This document shows, in pieces, positions 1 through 7,813 of a DNA stretch of 34,562 nt (its first letter is position 1; each line of letters starts with the position of its first letter). The stretch is taken from assembly GCA_009993885.1 (NCBI GenBank), contig JAACSN010000005.1, forward strand, positions 89,495-124,056, read 5' to 3'. This stretch comes from Alphaproteobacteria bacterium (GTDB lineage Bacteria; Pseudomonadota; Alphaproteobacteria; Caedimonadales; UBA9215). The position numbers and the translations under genes are program-made. The notes under the pieces were generated by a model. It had not been told where the DNA came from. It searched no databases and saw only the letters and a program-made list of their open reading frames with translations.

Positions 1-1
1 T

Positions 2-298
2 GCAACGGATATAAAGTTCGCAAAGGCAGTTGCCAATGCCCCCCTGTGCCAAGACTATTTTTCTACTGAAACGATTATTGCCAGTGAAGGAAAAATTAAT
101 TTAAGAAGTGCTGAAAAAGCAAAATGCCTTGTAAAGAAATTTGGAGAAGGGAAATTTATCTATGCCGGTAACAGCACCCATGACCTACCCGTTTGGTCCA
201 AGGGAGTCTCTCCTATTATTGTTATCGAAAAAGAGCCTTCTAAATTGGCTGAACGCCTCATAAAATCTCAAGAAAATGTAACGATCATTTCTCAATAA
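2..298 (+). CDS. HAD-type hydrolase, C-terminal part (5' end outside window)
   Basis: An open frame enters from the left edge and ends at TAA 296-298, giving about 98 residues. It starts with a TDIKFAKAVA segment, then IIASEGKINL, a lysine-rich KAKCLVKKFG helix and YAGNSTHDLPVW. This is the order seen in the C-terminal half of haloacid-dehalogenase phosphatase domains, where the GNS.HD segment corresponds to the acidic magnesium-binding motif IV. It most resembles the HAD domain that is fused in front of UbiA-type prenyltransferases in many alphaproteobacteria, but here the protein stops right after the HAD fold, so it is either free-standing or has other domains upstream. The substrate cannot be inferred. 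A good terminator follows immediately. Confidence 0.6.
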   Translation, partial: ATDIKFAKAVANAPLCQDYFSTETIIASEGKINLRSAEKAKCLVKKFGEGKFIYAGNSTHDLPVWSKGVSPIIVIEKEPSKLAERLIKSQENVTIISQ

Positions 299-322
299 AA
301 AAGGGCATTTCTGCCCTTTCTT
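296..322 (+). terminator. Intrinsic terminator after HAD gene
   Basis: An 8-bp perfect stem, AAAGGGCA/TGCCCTTT (300-307 and 312-319), has a TTTC loop and is followed by a T/C-rich tract. It overlaps the stop codon of the HAD gene. It also faces the 3' end of the GNAT gene from the other strand and may work in both directions. Confidence 0.8.
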
Positions 323-352
323 CCTTTCTCAGTTACAAAAGATACTGAAAAA

Positions 353-940
353 TTATCCGGCTTTTTGAACTTGTTTCTCTTTGTATGCTTCCCAATCAGA
401 ATCAAGTAAACCGTAATTAAGGGTATCTCGATACTCTCCCTTGCTGTAAAGAGCGGCTCGGGTTGTGCCTTCAAAAAGAAATCCTATTTTTTCAAGGGCT
501 TTTGCAGAACTTTTATTCTTTGTCGTGCAATAAGCATGAATGCGTTTAGGCTTATAAATTTCGAAGGCATAATCAAGAAGACATTGCCCCGCTTCGGGAA
601 TAATACCTTGCCCCCAATACGTATCGGATAAACAATAGTGAAAACGCATAATATGGTTAGATTTGGAACTCCATGTCAAACCGACCGTCCCGATAACCAT
701 CTCCGGATTTTCCTTAAGGGTAATCCCCCAAGGCTCGGGGATTCCACTAGCATACCCCGCCAGAATATAGTTTCGAATAAAATCTCTCGTATCTTCAATA
801 GATTCATGGGCATACCAAGACGTGAACATTGCAACGTCCTCATTGCAAGCATATGCATAAATGGATTCATCGTCTGATTCTTCAATGGCTCGTAAATAAA
901 GACGTTCGGACTCTAAAATAGGGGGGCGCCAATCTTCCAT
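353..940 (-). CDS. GNAT family N-acetyltransferase (RimJ/RimL-like)
   Basis: This 195-residue protein probably transfers an acetyl group from acetyl-CoA to an amine; the acceptor is unknown. The N-terminus has the RLYLRAIEESD start typical of the Acetyltransf_3 (RimJ/RimL) group. The acetyl-CoA loop reads YWGQGIIPEA near residues 112-121, and the helix SAKALEKIGF near 150 is the usual motif-B segment. Length is normal for a single GNAT domain. The ATG at 940 is preceded by GGAATGAG. It lies downstream of the holin gene on the same strand, 85 bases away, at the end of the phage-like cluster. It could be a cargo gene of that cluster or an ordinary chromosomal gene that marks its border. Confidence 0.85.
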   Translation of the reverse strand: MEDWRPPILESERLYLRAIEESDDESIYAYACNEDVAMFTSWYAHESIEDTRDFIRNYILAGYASGIPEPWGITLKENPEMVIGTVGLTWSSKSNHIMRFHYCLSDTYWGQGIIPEAGQCLLDYAFEIYKPKRIHAYCTTKNKSSAKALEKIGFLFEGTTRAALYSKGEYRDTLNYGLLDSDWEAYKEKQVQKAG

Positions 941-1025
941 AAGATCTCATTCCTTATAATAACTTTACCCCTATAGGATGCCGCTCGTATGGTTAAAATT
1001 CTATTAAAGAAAGTGGAAAAAAATC

Positions 1026-1562
1026 CTACTCTCGCATAAAACCGGCCAGATCTTTTACTTTGCTGCCTCGAGAAGAACCGAATTCAAAGGAATAGGCATC
1101 CTTAAGACACGAACCGAAAATACCGGCAATAGTTGAAATAATACCGACAGCTTCTCCCGGAAGATTACTCCTAAAAAGAGCAAGGGAAATCAGGCAGGAA
1201 AGCAGGCCAACGGCTGCGGCAATAACCATAATATCGGCTCGCGTGTTTGATTTTTTATTCACAACAAAAGCCATATCTCGATAACGTGCATCTTGACGGT
1301 CTTGAAGATAAGCACGTTCAAGATCGCGCTCCATATCTTGAATTTCCCTTTGAAAATTAAATAAGGCCTCGGGGTCGGACTCTAAGAGTCGCAGCGCATG
1401 ATTTGCATCTCCGGATCCTGTGACTTTTTTTGCAATATCAATGACTTTTTTGGCGATCTCATGGTTATGTTTTGATTTTTTGGGGTCGTTAGAAAACCAC
1501 TTGGTCATTCCCGGAACTAAATCGGCCAGTGCCGACGCCAAGCTCATAAGAGACAAACTCAT
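1026..1562 (-). CDS. 3-TM holin of the gene-transfer-agent release type
   Basis: This 178-residue protein resembles the family described as holins of three transmembrane segments for gene-transfer release. It has a short hydrophobic N-terminus (about residues 1-20, ending in VPGMTKWF), a long charged helical middle rich in E, D, K and R (30-105), and two hydrophobic segments near 109-130 (ADIMVIAAAVGLL...) and 134-155 (GEAVGIISTIAGIFG). Holins of this type permeabilise the inner membrane so that the endolysin reaches peptidoglycan and particles are released. The gene starts 14 bases after the SleB-type hydrolase stops, and its AAGGGA ribosome site touches that stop, so the two are translated as a lysis pair. 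The family assignment rests on topology and remembered motifs. Confidence 0.75.
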   Translation of the reverse strand: MSLSLMSLASALADLVPGMTKWFSNDPKKSKHNHEIAKKVIDIAKKVTGSGDANHALRLLESDPEALFNFQREIQDMERDLERAYLQDRQDARYRDMAFVVNKKSNTRADIMVIAAAVGLLSCLISLALFRSNLPGEAVGIISTIAGIFGSCLKDAYSFEFGSSRGSKVKDLAGFMRE

Positions 1563-1576
1563 ATCATATATTCCCT

Positions 1577-2014
1577 TTATAAAGTGTAGAATAAGTGCTG
1601 CCCTATACGCTTTGTCGGCACACGATCAATCGACCATGCGGGATATACCTTCATCCAAGACGCGTGATAGTGGTTGGATCCTTCTGTCAAATCCGGCCAT
1701 TGTTCCTTTAAAACATTTTCGGCAACATTCAAACAGAGGTCAAAAATTTTATCGTCTCCTTGTTGAACCCTAGAAATAATAACGCAATTAGGGTCATTTC
1801 TATTCCAACAAGAAAACTGATAAGGACGCTTACAAACCTTCGCAAGAGTCTCTCCGTAACGTTTAGGTTGTTTGGCACGGTTCACAATAACGTTAGCCAC
1901 ACAAATAAGTGAGGCTATTCCGCCGTCATTTCGAAAATACTCTCCTCGTGCTTCCCCATAAATTGTCCGCGCCAATATATCAATATCATGTTCGGTATGT
2001 TTTGTCGTATTCAT
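1577..2014 (-). CDS. SleB-type cell wall hydrolase (endolysin)
   Basis: This 145-residue protein matches the Hydrolase_2/SleB cell wall hydrolase family. It has the diagnostic ARTIYGEARGE segment near residues 14-24, whose second glutamate is the likely catalytic acid, then ANVIVNRA, YPFSCW-like YQFSCWN, and a C-terminal GSNHYHA segment. It probably cuts the glycan strands of peptidoglycan. The frame stays open upstream to 2248, but that extension overlaps the next gene; the ATG at 2014 follows a GGGGAG ribosome site and is the better start. There is no signal peptide, so export would depend on the neighbouring holin. Position between tail genes and holin fits a phage or GTA endolysin. Confidence 0.85.
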   Translation of the reverse strand: MNTTKHTEHDIDILARTIYGEARGEYFRNDGGIASLICVANVIVNRAKQPKRYGETLAKVCKRPYQFSCWNRNDPNCVIISRVQQGDDKIFDLCLNVAENVLKEQWPDLTEGSNHYHASWMKVYPAWSIDRVPTKRIGQHLFYTL

Positions 2015-2036
2015 GTTTTTCTCCCCGTTTGATTTA

Positions 2037-2414
2037 TTATTCAGCTGCAAAAATAAGCTCCCACTTAGCCGAATCCTCCACAAAAACCTCACCGCTTTTA
2101 TGAGGCGTTTTGCAACAATAGGTTTTCCCTTCCAAAAGACAAAGATCGTAAAAAAGGTAATCTCTTTGAGCAACCCACAATCCTCGAGGCCTAAAACATA
2201 AAGACGGCAAGCTGATACGTCCCAGAACGTCTCCAAAGGCCGATTCAAAAATAATATCGGCGCCTTGTTGGGTAATCTGCGCTACGCCCCCTTGATGAAG
2301 AGTCAAGACATATTCTTCAAGTTTTTCGAGTCTTTCGTGGAGTTCTTTGAAATTTTGATCGAGTTCATCGGCACTTAAGGGAGAACCCTTAAGATTTCTA
2401 TAGGTTATAGCCAT
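2037..2414 (-). CDS. Phage tail/adsorption protein with carbohydrate-binding-like C-terminus
   Basis: The 125-residue product begins with YRNLKGSPLSADELDQNF and continues into a coiled-coil-like helix (about 14-40). This opening is common in small phage tail or fibre proteins. Residues 77-122 read RGLWVAQRDYLFYDLCLLEG...TYCC...W.LI, a spacing of W, Y, D, G, Y and W that resembles chitin-binding type 3 / CBM5-12 modules, which occur on tail tips and bind surface glycans. This second point is by eye only. An AAGGAT ribosome site precedes the ATG at 2414. The gene lies six bases after the 291-residue protein and 22 bases before the endolysin, so all are in one operon. Confidence 0.6.
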   Translation of the reverse strand: MAITYRNLKGSPLSADELDQNFKELHERLEKLEEYVLTLHQGGVAQITQQGADIIFESAFGDVLGRISLPSLCFRPRGLWVAQRDYLFYDLCLLEGKTYCCKTPHKSGEVFVEDSAKWELIFAAE

Positions 2415-2420
2415 ATTAAA

Positions 2421-3296
2421 TTATCCTTGTTTTAGGTGAAGCAAAATTGTGTTCGTTTCCGGATCGATAAAATCATAATCATAAGAAACATAAAGAGCCT
2501 CGGACGTGCCAAAATGAATCTTTCCACCGCGTATATCTTGTGCAAGAGAGGTTTGGACAAGTGGCGCATCCGGAGGCACCATACTATAATAGCGATCGGC
2601 AATTTTGCCTCGACGCCCCGGGTAAACGCCGGCACGTTGCCAATAACTTTGCCCCTTTATAACGACTTCTGTTTTCTCGCCGACCGCACTCAAAAATGCA
2701 TACATCGGCATCATCATATCAAGATCCAATCCCTTATGAAAAAAGCCCCCAAAAGGAATGACAGGGTGTTCTTCATGTTTGGCAGCCTCCCAAAGAGGGC
2801 ACTCATAAAGCCACACCCCTTCGTTATAAATTTCTTTAGATAAAAAAGAATCACCCGGGGGAAGGGTAAAAGCTTTGCTATAAAAACGTCCCTGTTGACA
2901 AGATTGTAATTCCTCACACAAAGGTTCAACTAAACCGTTTTCTGTTTTTTGGCTCCCCTCTCCTTGCCAAAGGAAATCAATGGCAGTACAACAATCCGAT
3001 GCTAATCCTCCGGCAAGTTCTGCACAGGTAACCGTTGCAAAGGCAACGCCTCTTGACATAAACGAAAAAGAATAATCTCCCTTCACCTCTATAAGTTTTT
3101 GAGGACTTAAGGTTACCGCAAGAGATATCTCCAAAGGTAATCGGTATTCCTCAAGATCAACCTTAGTCGGAGCACCTTGATTCGAATGCGTCGCCAAGAC
3201 GGCTTCTTGAGTGTTTAAGTCAGCAACATCCGCGCAAGAGTCATTGAGAGGATCTTGATGGGGTAAAAGAGCCGTTAAGTATTGTTCAAAAGACAT
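2421..3296 (-). CDS. Hypothetical phage/GTA tail-region protein
   Basis: This 291-residue protein is not recognised. It is acidic, predicted mainly beta by eye, with no signal peptide and no membrane segment. Features that could be followed up are PLEISLAVTL near 57-66, a DYSFSFMSRGVAFATVTCAEL stretch with clustered cysteines (ADCC-like) around 90, WLYECPLWEA in the middle and a YYSMVPPDAPLVQTSL segment near 240. An ATG follows the preceding stop almost directly, with GGAG nine bases upstream; the frame can be read from a TTG five codons earlier but the ATG is favoured. Tight packing between the hub-like gene and the small tail protein suggests a baseplate or tail-tip role. Confidence 0.55.
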   Translation of the reverse strand: MSFEQYLTALLPHQDPLNDSCADVADLNTQEAVLATHSNQGAPTKVDLEEYRLPLEISLAVTLSPQKLIEVKGDYSFSFMSRGVAFATVTCAELAGGLASDCCTAIDFLWQGEGSQKTENGLVEPLCEELQSCQQGRFYSKAFTLPPGDSFLSKEIYNEGVWLYECPLWEAAKHEEHPVIPFGGFFHKGLDLDMMMPMYAFLSAVGEKTEVVIKGQSYWQRAGVYPGRRGKIADRYYSMVPPDAPLVQTSLAQDIRGGKIHFGTSEALYVSYDYDFIDPETNTILLHLKQG

Positions 3297-3297
3297 T

Positions 3298-5217
3298 TTA
3301 ATGATCTCCAAGATTAATTTGTTTGGGCGCCGACCAAGGATTTAGAATATCAAGAGAAAGAGTTGTTTTCTCTAAACGGCGACCCCTCAAATCTTCCAAA
3401 CGCAGCTGTACTTTTGTTCCGTATCCCTTAAATTTTTCAAGGATATTATGAGAATTAGGGTATTGGTTGGCGCGAAGAATTTCTCCTTGTTCTTTTGCAT
3501 CATGGGAAACAGAAACCTCACGCAACAAATCAGCGGCTCCTAAAAAAGCCGGATAAAGAATTCCTCTTTCTACGCCGTCCATAGAGCCGTAGCGATAAAA
3601 AACACCTCCCTGTGTTTTTGTGTATTGAGACGGAAGCCTTTCTTCCAAAACCCCCGTCATCCCATAACCTTCATTGTCATCTGCAGCCTCGACAAGAGTC
3701 TCTGCCCCTGTCCCGACACAGCAACCAAGAGTCACATAAGCGCGCATTCGTCCTGTTTCGCCTATCACTTCAAAGGTCAACTGCTTGATTTTTCCCTTAG
3801 CCTTTCCTCCGGGTAAACGTTCATCTGTCATTGTAATTGAATGATCACAAGACCATTTCAAAGCTTCTTCAAGGGAACAAATAAAAGAAATATCAATACA
3901 CCGTGAACCCGAACATAAATAAGCTTTTGCACGATCTAAGGCTTGTTCAACAACTTTACGTCCTCGATCCGTTTTAAAGAAAGTTCCCCGATGTTGCAGA
4001 AGGGGATAATTTTTTGAAGACCCTAGTGTTTCCCATTCCTCAACATCATCTTGAAATTGTGCGCTTGATCGATGAGAGCGTCGTGCTTGATAAATATTTC
4101 CGTGGTGATCAATACGCTCTTCACGCTTGTAATAAAGGTCAGGCCCCCAATGGGCTAATTGTTCTCCCGCAACGAGATCATAGACTGTTAGGTTAAGTAC
4201 TTTTCGTTTAGAGGGTTTATAAGCCAACTTTTGACAATCGTGTTTAAGTTTAAATACGACCTCTTCATGGCGCGGTTGAACATAACGCCACGCAAGCTTT
4301 AAAGAAGGCCTATACGCCTTACATTTAAAGCGCACTTTTTGCGGGTCTTTCGTTTCCAAACGACCTTTTGTTCTTTTCTTTTGAAAAAGGGGATCATCGG
4401 GCGAGACCCAGAAACCGTCAATACGCTCGAGCTTTGGGAAAGAAATCAATGATGTTTCAGCCACACGATAGCCATGGGGCTGAAAGTGCTGATCGGCGCG
4501 CCACCACTGTTTTTCAAGGTCAAAACCCGAATAAGTTTGGATGACTCCCTCCGGCAGGTCTTTTTGCAGCAAACGGTCAAGTTTTGTGGAACCTTCAAAG
4601 CGTTGGATCCATTTGGCATGAAGGTGTACCTCGATTTCTTCAAGAGGACTTCTTTTTAAAGATAAATTTAGAGAATCGCGATAATAGCGCCCTCCGATAT
4701 CTCCTTGGTGACGCCCTTCTATCAGATTGCTCAATGCAACGTTATGGGATGTTCGATCCCAATAGGGCAAGGCATTCTGACTTGCCAATAAATCTTCTAT
4801 GCTCGGGTTTTCTCGTTGAGAAAAAGGAAGAAAAAGCTCATCCCATGTTGGTGCTTTTTTAAGATTTTTCAAAAGAAGATCATAATTTTCTTCTCTCGTT
4901 TTCGACAAAGCAATAAAGTCTAGTGTTATCAGTTCGCCGCTTAAACGAGTCGGGCAATTAACTAAACGTCCTCGAAACAATAAACTTACCTCCCCTGAAG
5001 TTGTTTCAACAGAAATGAAGCAATAAGATCGCTCATTAGCTTCAAAGAGGTCTATGCCTTCTTTTTTACCCTTAAAATTTTCGAGGGTAATGCGAGCATG
5101 GGGAACACTTCCCTCCTCTTCTATAATTTGCAAGGAAAATATTTTTTCATCCTCATGCAGGTGAGTTTCAACCGAGAAAACACTCTCTTCGTTAACCCAA
5201 GAAAAATAATATTTCAT
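3298..5217 (-). CDS. Large hub-like phage tail protein with embedded carbohydrate-binding-like segment
   Basis: The 639-residue product is the largest of the cluster. Its first ~110 residues (beta-rich, with ARITLENFKG and LLFRGRLVN) resemble the opening domain of phage baseplate hub proteins. The middle is rich in W, R and K. Residues about 353-399 (AHWGPDLYYKRE..., HHGNIYQARRSH, WETLG) have aromatic spacing like a CBM5/12 carbohydrate-binding module. The last third has TLGCCVGTG and ends in LSLDILNPWS. No catalytic motif was recognised. GAGAGG precedes the ATG at 5217. It begins a sub-operon of its own, divergent from the DMT transporter, so a promoter should lie in 5218-5338. A tail hub or adsorption function is an inference from position and composition. 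Confidence 0.6.
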   Translation of the reverse strand: MKYYFSWVNEESVFSVETHLHEDEKIFSLQIIEEEGSVPHARITLENFKGKKEGIDLFEANERSYCFISVETTSGEVSLLFRGRLVNCPTRLSGELITLDFIALSKTREENYDLLLKNLKKAPTWDELFLPFSQRENPSIEDLLASQNALPYWDRTSHNVALSNLIEGRHQGDIGGRYYRDSLNLSLKRSPLEEIEVHLHAKWIQRFEGSTKLDRLLQKDLPEGVIQTYSGFDLEKQWWRADQHFQPHGYRVAETSLISFPKLERIDGFWVSPDDPLFQKKRTKGRLETKDPQKVRFKCKAYRPSLKLAWRYVQPRHEEVVFKLKHDCQKLAYKPSKRKVLNLTVYDLVAGEQLAHWGPDLYYKREERIDHHGNIYQARRSHRSSAQFQDDVEEWETLGSSKNYPLLQHRGTFFKTDRGRKVVEQALDRAKAYLCSGSRCIDISFICSLEEALKWSCDHSITMTDERLPGGKAKGKIKQLTFEVIGETGRMRAYVTLGCCVGTGAETLVEAADDNEGYGMTGVLEERLPSQYTKTQGGVFYRYGSMDGVERGILYPAFLGAADLLREVSVSHDAKEQGEILRANQYPNSHNILEKFKGYGTKVQLRLEDLRGRRLEKTTLSLDILNPWSAPKQINLGDH

Positions 5218-5338
5218 TTAAAACCTCTCGTTTTTACTGGACTTTTTTCCCGGAAAAATGTATCGTTCCTTTATTTGTTAAATATATGTTTTGATTCCTA
5301 TTTCTCTTTCAGAAAAAGGATTCTTTTTAGGAGTTACC

Positions 5339-6295
5339 ATGACGGCTACAACAACCGCCTCCCCTTCAATGTCCCTAGAACAACCCCAAAAATTATGGTT
5401 CTTTCGCAAAGGGTATCTTCAAGGGGTTTTTTGGATCACTCTTGTTGCTTTAACCAGTAATCTTAACGATATTCTTATGCGGGAATCTTCAAGGCTCCCC
5501 GCTCAGGAAGTGACTTTCTTTCGCTATTTTTTCGCAGTAATTACCTTACTGCCTTTTATGCTGGCCAATGCGAAAACAGCCTTTAAAACGGAGCGTCCCA
5601 TGCTCCATGCCATCCGTGCGATGCTTCTTTTCGGCGCTATTTTTGCTTGGGCTGCTGCTGTTAAACTTGTGCCTCTTGCCGTTATGAGTACCTTTGCCCT
5701 AACGGTTCCTATTTTTGTTTTGCCCATGGCCGCCGTTTTCCTTAAGGAGCGTGTCGGCTGGCAAAGAACCCTTGCCACCCTTGTCGGATTTGGCGGTATT
5801 TTCACAGTGATTTACGGATCTTCAAATGATGCAAACTTCTTTGAGTCTCTCTTCACACTTAACAACGGGACATGGTACTTGATGTTTGCAGCTCTCTTAT
5901 TTGCCATGAGCGATATCGTAAACAAAAAATATGTCTTAAAAGAATCGAACCTTTCCATGCTTTTTTATATTGCTCTGGGCACAGCTATTTTTGCTTTTTT
6001 CCCTGCAAAACTAGCTTTTGAAATGCCGACTCTAAAAGAATTTGGACTTCTCTTTGTCTTGGGAGCGGGCGGAAACCTTATCCTCTTTTTCTTGCTCAAA
6101 GCTTTTTCTGCAACGGATGTTTCGGCTCTCGCACCCTACCGTTACACAGAGCTCTTTTTTGCAGGCATTTTCGGATTTATTTTTTATAGCGAAATTCCAA
6201 ATTCTTGGACTTTCCTTGGCGCAGGCATCATTATTTGTGCAACTGCTTCTATTGCCTATTACGAAATCCATCAAAACAAAAAGAAGAAATCTTAA
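5339..6295 (+). CDS. DMT superfamily (EamA) transporter
   Basis: This 318-residue inner-membrane protein has about ten hydrophobic segments arranged as two EamA halves, the usual drug/metabolite transporter layout. Typical signs are the first helix with LNDILMRESSRLPAQEVTFFR, the SALVP-like helix AVKLVPLAVMSTFALTVPIF and the repeated pattern ALAPYRYTELFFAGIFGFIFY in the second half. Substrate is unknown; related carriers in intracellular alphaproteobacteria import S-adenosylmethionine or other metabolites. The start chosen is the ATG at 5339, because AGGAG lies six bases upstream; an earlier in-frame start at 5291 lacks one. It is the only plus-strand gene within the phage-like cluster and sits exactly between head and tail genes. 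Confidence 0.88.
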   Translation: MTATTTASPSMSLEQPQKLWFFRKGYLQGVFWITLVALTSNLNDILMRESSRLPAQEVTFFRYFFAVITLLPFMLANAKTAFKTERPMLHAIRAMLLFGAIFAWAAAVKLVPLAVMSTFALTVPIFVLPMAAVFLKERVGWQRTLATLVGFGGIFTVIYGSSNDANFFESLFTLNNGTWYLMFAALLFAMSDIVNKKYVLKESNLSMLFYIALGTAIFAFFPAKLAFEMPTLKEFGLLFVLGAGGNLILFFLLKAFSATDVSALAPYRYTELFFAGIFGFIFYSEIPNSWTFLGAGIIICATASIAYYEIHQNKKKKS

Positions 6296-6301
6296 AACAA
6301 C

Positions 6302-6336
6302 GAGTTGCAAAAGGCTCCCCTTTTGCAACTCTTTCT
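6302..6336. terminator. Intrinsic terminator between convergent genes
   Basis: A 13-bp perfect stem (6302-6314 with 6319-6331) carries the loop CTCC and is followed by TTTCT on the plus strand. It ends the DMT transporter gene. The minus-strand tail gene stops with TAG at 6335-6337, so the hairpin also lies just past its stop and may serve both strands. Confidence 0.8.
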
Positions 6337-6853
6337 AAATTTCTTCCAATCCTAAACGCCAAGATCGGCCTTCCTGCCACTCACTTTCTTTAAAATCAAA
6401 GGACGTGATCCGCATTTTAAGGCACGGGCGATAAGATACGATAACCGTTTTTCCTTCTCCCGTCGGCAGAGTTAAAATACCGTCATTCCACCGAAAATCC
6501 ACGGGGCTATTGTCGGCGTACTTTACCAAAAGAGAGCCTGCAACACTAGGACGTGATAAGTGTTGAGTCGTTTCCTCATTCTGTAAGAGAAATGTTTCCC
6601 ATAAAGGAGAGATACAATCCACCTCCACAATAGCCCCCACCCAAACCTGTTGGATGCCCGGTAAATTTTGATCGGAACAGATAACGTGGCTTCGGTATTT
6701 ATGATGGCGAGCCGTCCCAACATAGCAAAGTTCTCCGTTCACACTGCGGCGCATCTCACCATGCCGAATAGGTGTCAACACTTGCGTCGCATCTCTGCAA
6801 GAGAGAGGCGGAAAACCGACACCTTTAATTTTTAGATCTGATTCTTGCAACAT
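6335..6853 (-). CDS. Phage tail-associated protein, unassigned family
   Basis: This 172-residue protein looks like a family found among tail genes of alphaproteobacterial prophages, without a known function. Points seen are GEMRRSVNGELCYVG (about 33-47), KYRSHVICSDQ (about 52-62), a VWVGAIVEVDC strand and, at the C-terminus, SYRPCLKMRITSFDF followed by WRLGLEE. The last part resembles the RP.L.MRV...W.LELEE endings that I recall from such proteins. It is all-beta by appearance, with no signal peptide. GGAG sits eight bases upstream of the ATG at 6853. It is the last gene of the head-side operon and ends at the strong convergent terminator. Confidence 0.55.
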   Translation of the reverse strand: MLQESDLKIKGVGFPPLSCRDATQVLTPIRHGEMRRSVNGELCYVGTARHHKYRSHVICSDQNLPGIQQVWVGAIVEVDCISPLWETFLLQNEETTQHLSRPSVAGSLLVKYADNSPVDFRWNDGILTLPTGEGKTVIVSYRPCLKMRITSFDFKESEWQEGRSWRLGLEEI

Positions 6854-6862
6854 GATTTACTC

Positions 6863-7063
6863 CTACAAAAAAAGAGCCCAATGGGGTTTCGGGGCATAAG
6901 TACTCATAGCCCGTCGACGCAGTTGATTCCCTAAAAGCTCTCCCAGCAGTTCATCTTGTTCATAAGAACTAAGAGTCATATCCCCTAAAGTGGGAATTTC
7001 TTCAGGTTCTTTAAAGAAATTTTCATCGCGGACTTCACGTAATGTTTTTTTAAATTGCGTCAT
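6863..7063 (-). CDS. Small hypothetical protein in head-tail operon
   Basis: A 66-residue protein that is not recognised. It is acidic in its first half (VRDENFFKEPEEIPTLGDM) and has a helix-like YEQDELLGELLGNQLRRRA segment. AGGAG lies seven bases before the ATG at 7063, and the gene starts three bases after the DUF3168 gene stops, so translation is probably coupled. In GTA clusters small tail-assembly chaperones occur at roughly this position, but nothing in the sequence proves that role. Confidence 0.55.
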   Translation of the reverse strand: MTQFKKTLREVRDENFFKEPEEIPTLGDMTLSSYEQDELLGELLGNQLRRRAMSTYAPKPHWALFL

Positions 7064-7066
7064 ATT

Positions 7067-7408
7067 TTATACTCCTGTTTTGAAACGCTTAACTCGAAAT
7101 GTTAAGGCATTATTTTTTTGGTTTCCGTGTTCTTCTTTAAAGGAATAACAGAGGTCTTCATACGCAAGGGATGATGAAGACAAAACGCTTTTTATTTCCT
7201 TTTTAAGAATCGAACTTTCTGCAAGTCCCTTGTAATCGCTTTCAATAACCAAATGAATAAGGGCGGTATTTTCCCCAAAACTCTCCCCTTGAAAAACAAT
7301 AAAAGGCTTTATAGCTTCTTCAATAAAAAAACTCCATAGTGTTAGGTGTTGCAATAGATCATTCACACTAAATGCCTCTTTTAAGGCTTTAAAAACATCT
7401 TTTTCCAT
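7067..7408 (-). CDS. DUF3168-like tail terminator/completion protein
   Basis: This 113-residue protein fits DUF3168, the family of small GTA and phage proteins (gp8 of the Rhodobacter GTA) that close the end of the tail tube. It shows the usual pattern: an N-terminal helix with LKEAFSVNDLL, a strand pair around KPFIVFQGESF with ENTALIHLVIES, and a C-terminal strand ALTFRVKRF after a CYSFKEEH segment. The length is right for the family. AGGAAG precedes the ATG at 7408. It follows the head-closure adaptor by 12 bases, exactly as in GTA clusters, and this order is part of the evidence. Confidence 0.65.
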   Translation of the reverse strand: MEKDVFKALKEAFSVNDLLQHLTLWSFFIEEAIKPFIVFQGESFGENTALIHLVIESDYKGLAESSILKKEIKSVLSSSSLAYEDLCYSFKEEHGNQKNNALTFRVKRFKTGV

Positions 7409-7420
7409 TATAACTTCTTC

Positions 7421-7768
7421 CTATAACTCAACGGCAAAAAGCGTTGTATATCCTGTGTTTTCACTTTCATGGATCGGACAACTTACGGTCTGCAGTATTT
7501 TACCGTCGCGCTTGAAACGCAACTGTTCCGGTAGTGCTTTATTATGGCGCAAGGTCACACGATAAAGAGATTTCCGAAGAACCGCTCCACTGCCTAATAC
7601 GTTACGCAAAGAGCGAGTGGTAATATCCTTAGAAGACGCGAAATCAACCTTTGCCCATAAAGGCGGATGCTCTTCCCAGAGTTCTTTTAATCCCCCAAAA
7701 CCATCATCTCGGGCAACTTTTTTTTGCACGAGCAAATGCTCCCGCAGTTCTGTAAAACTTGGTTTCAT
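7421..7768 (-). CDS. Head-tail adaptor (phage head closure) protein
   Basis: The 115-residue product resembles the phage head-tail joining family (PF05521). It has an N-terminal segment LREHLLVQKKVARDDGFGGLKELWEEHPPLWAKVDF, whose DGFGG...W...WA pattern is diagnostic, followed by a strand YRVTLRHN and a C-terminal TTLFAVEL. Such proteins sit beneath the connector and close the filled head. Order after the connector and before DUF3168 matches Rhodobacter-type GTAs. The ATG at 7766-7768 has GAG nine bases upstream, a weak ribosome site; a perfect 16-base palindrome (7814-7829) lies in the leader before it. Confidence 0.75.
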   Translation of the reverse strand: MKPSFTELREHLLVQKKVARDDGFGGLKELWEEHPPLWAKVDFASSKDITTRSLRNVLGSGAVLRKSLYRVTLRHNKALPEQLRFKRDGKILQTVSCPIHESENTGYTTLFAVEL

Positions 7769-7813
7769 GATATAAATCTCATTAAAGGAGGTTGTAAAAC
7801 TATCTCACAAAGC

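Noticed and set aside
2015..2248. Upstream in-frame extension of the SleB-type hydrolase
   Set aside because: It overlaps the well-supported tail protein gene at 2037-2414 and has no ribosome site, whereas ATG 2014 has GGGGAG.
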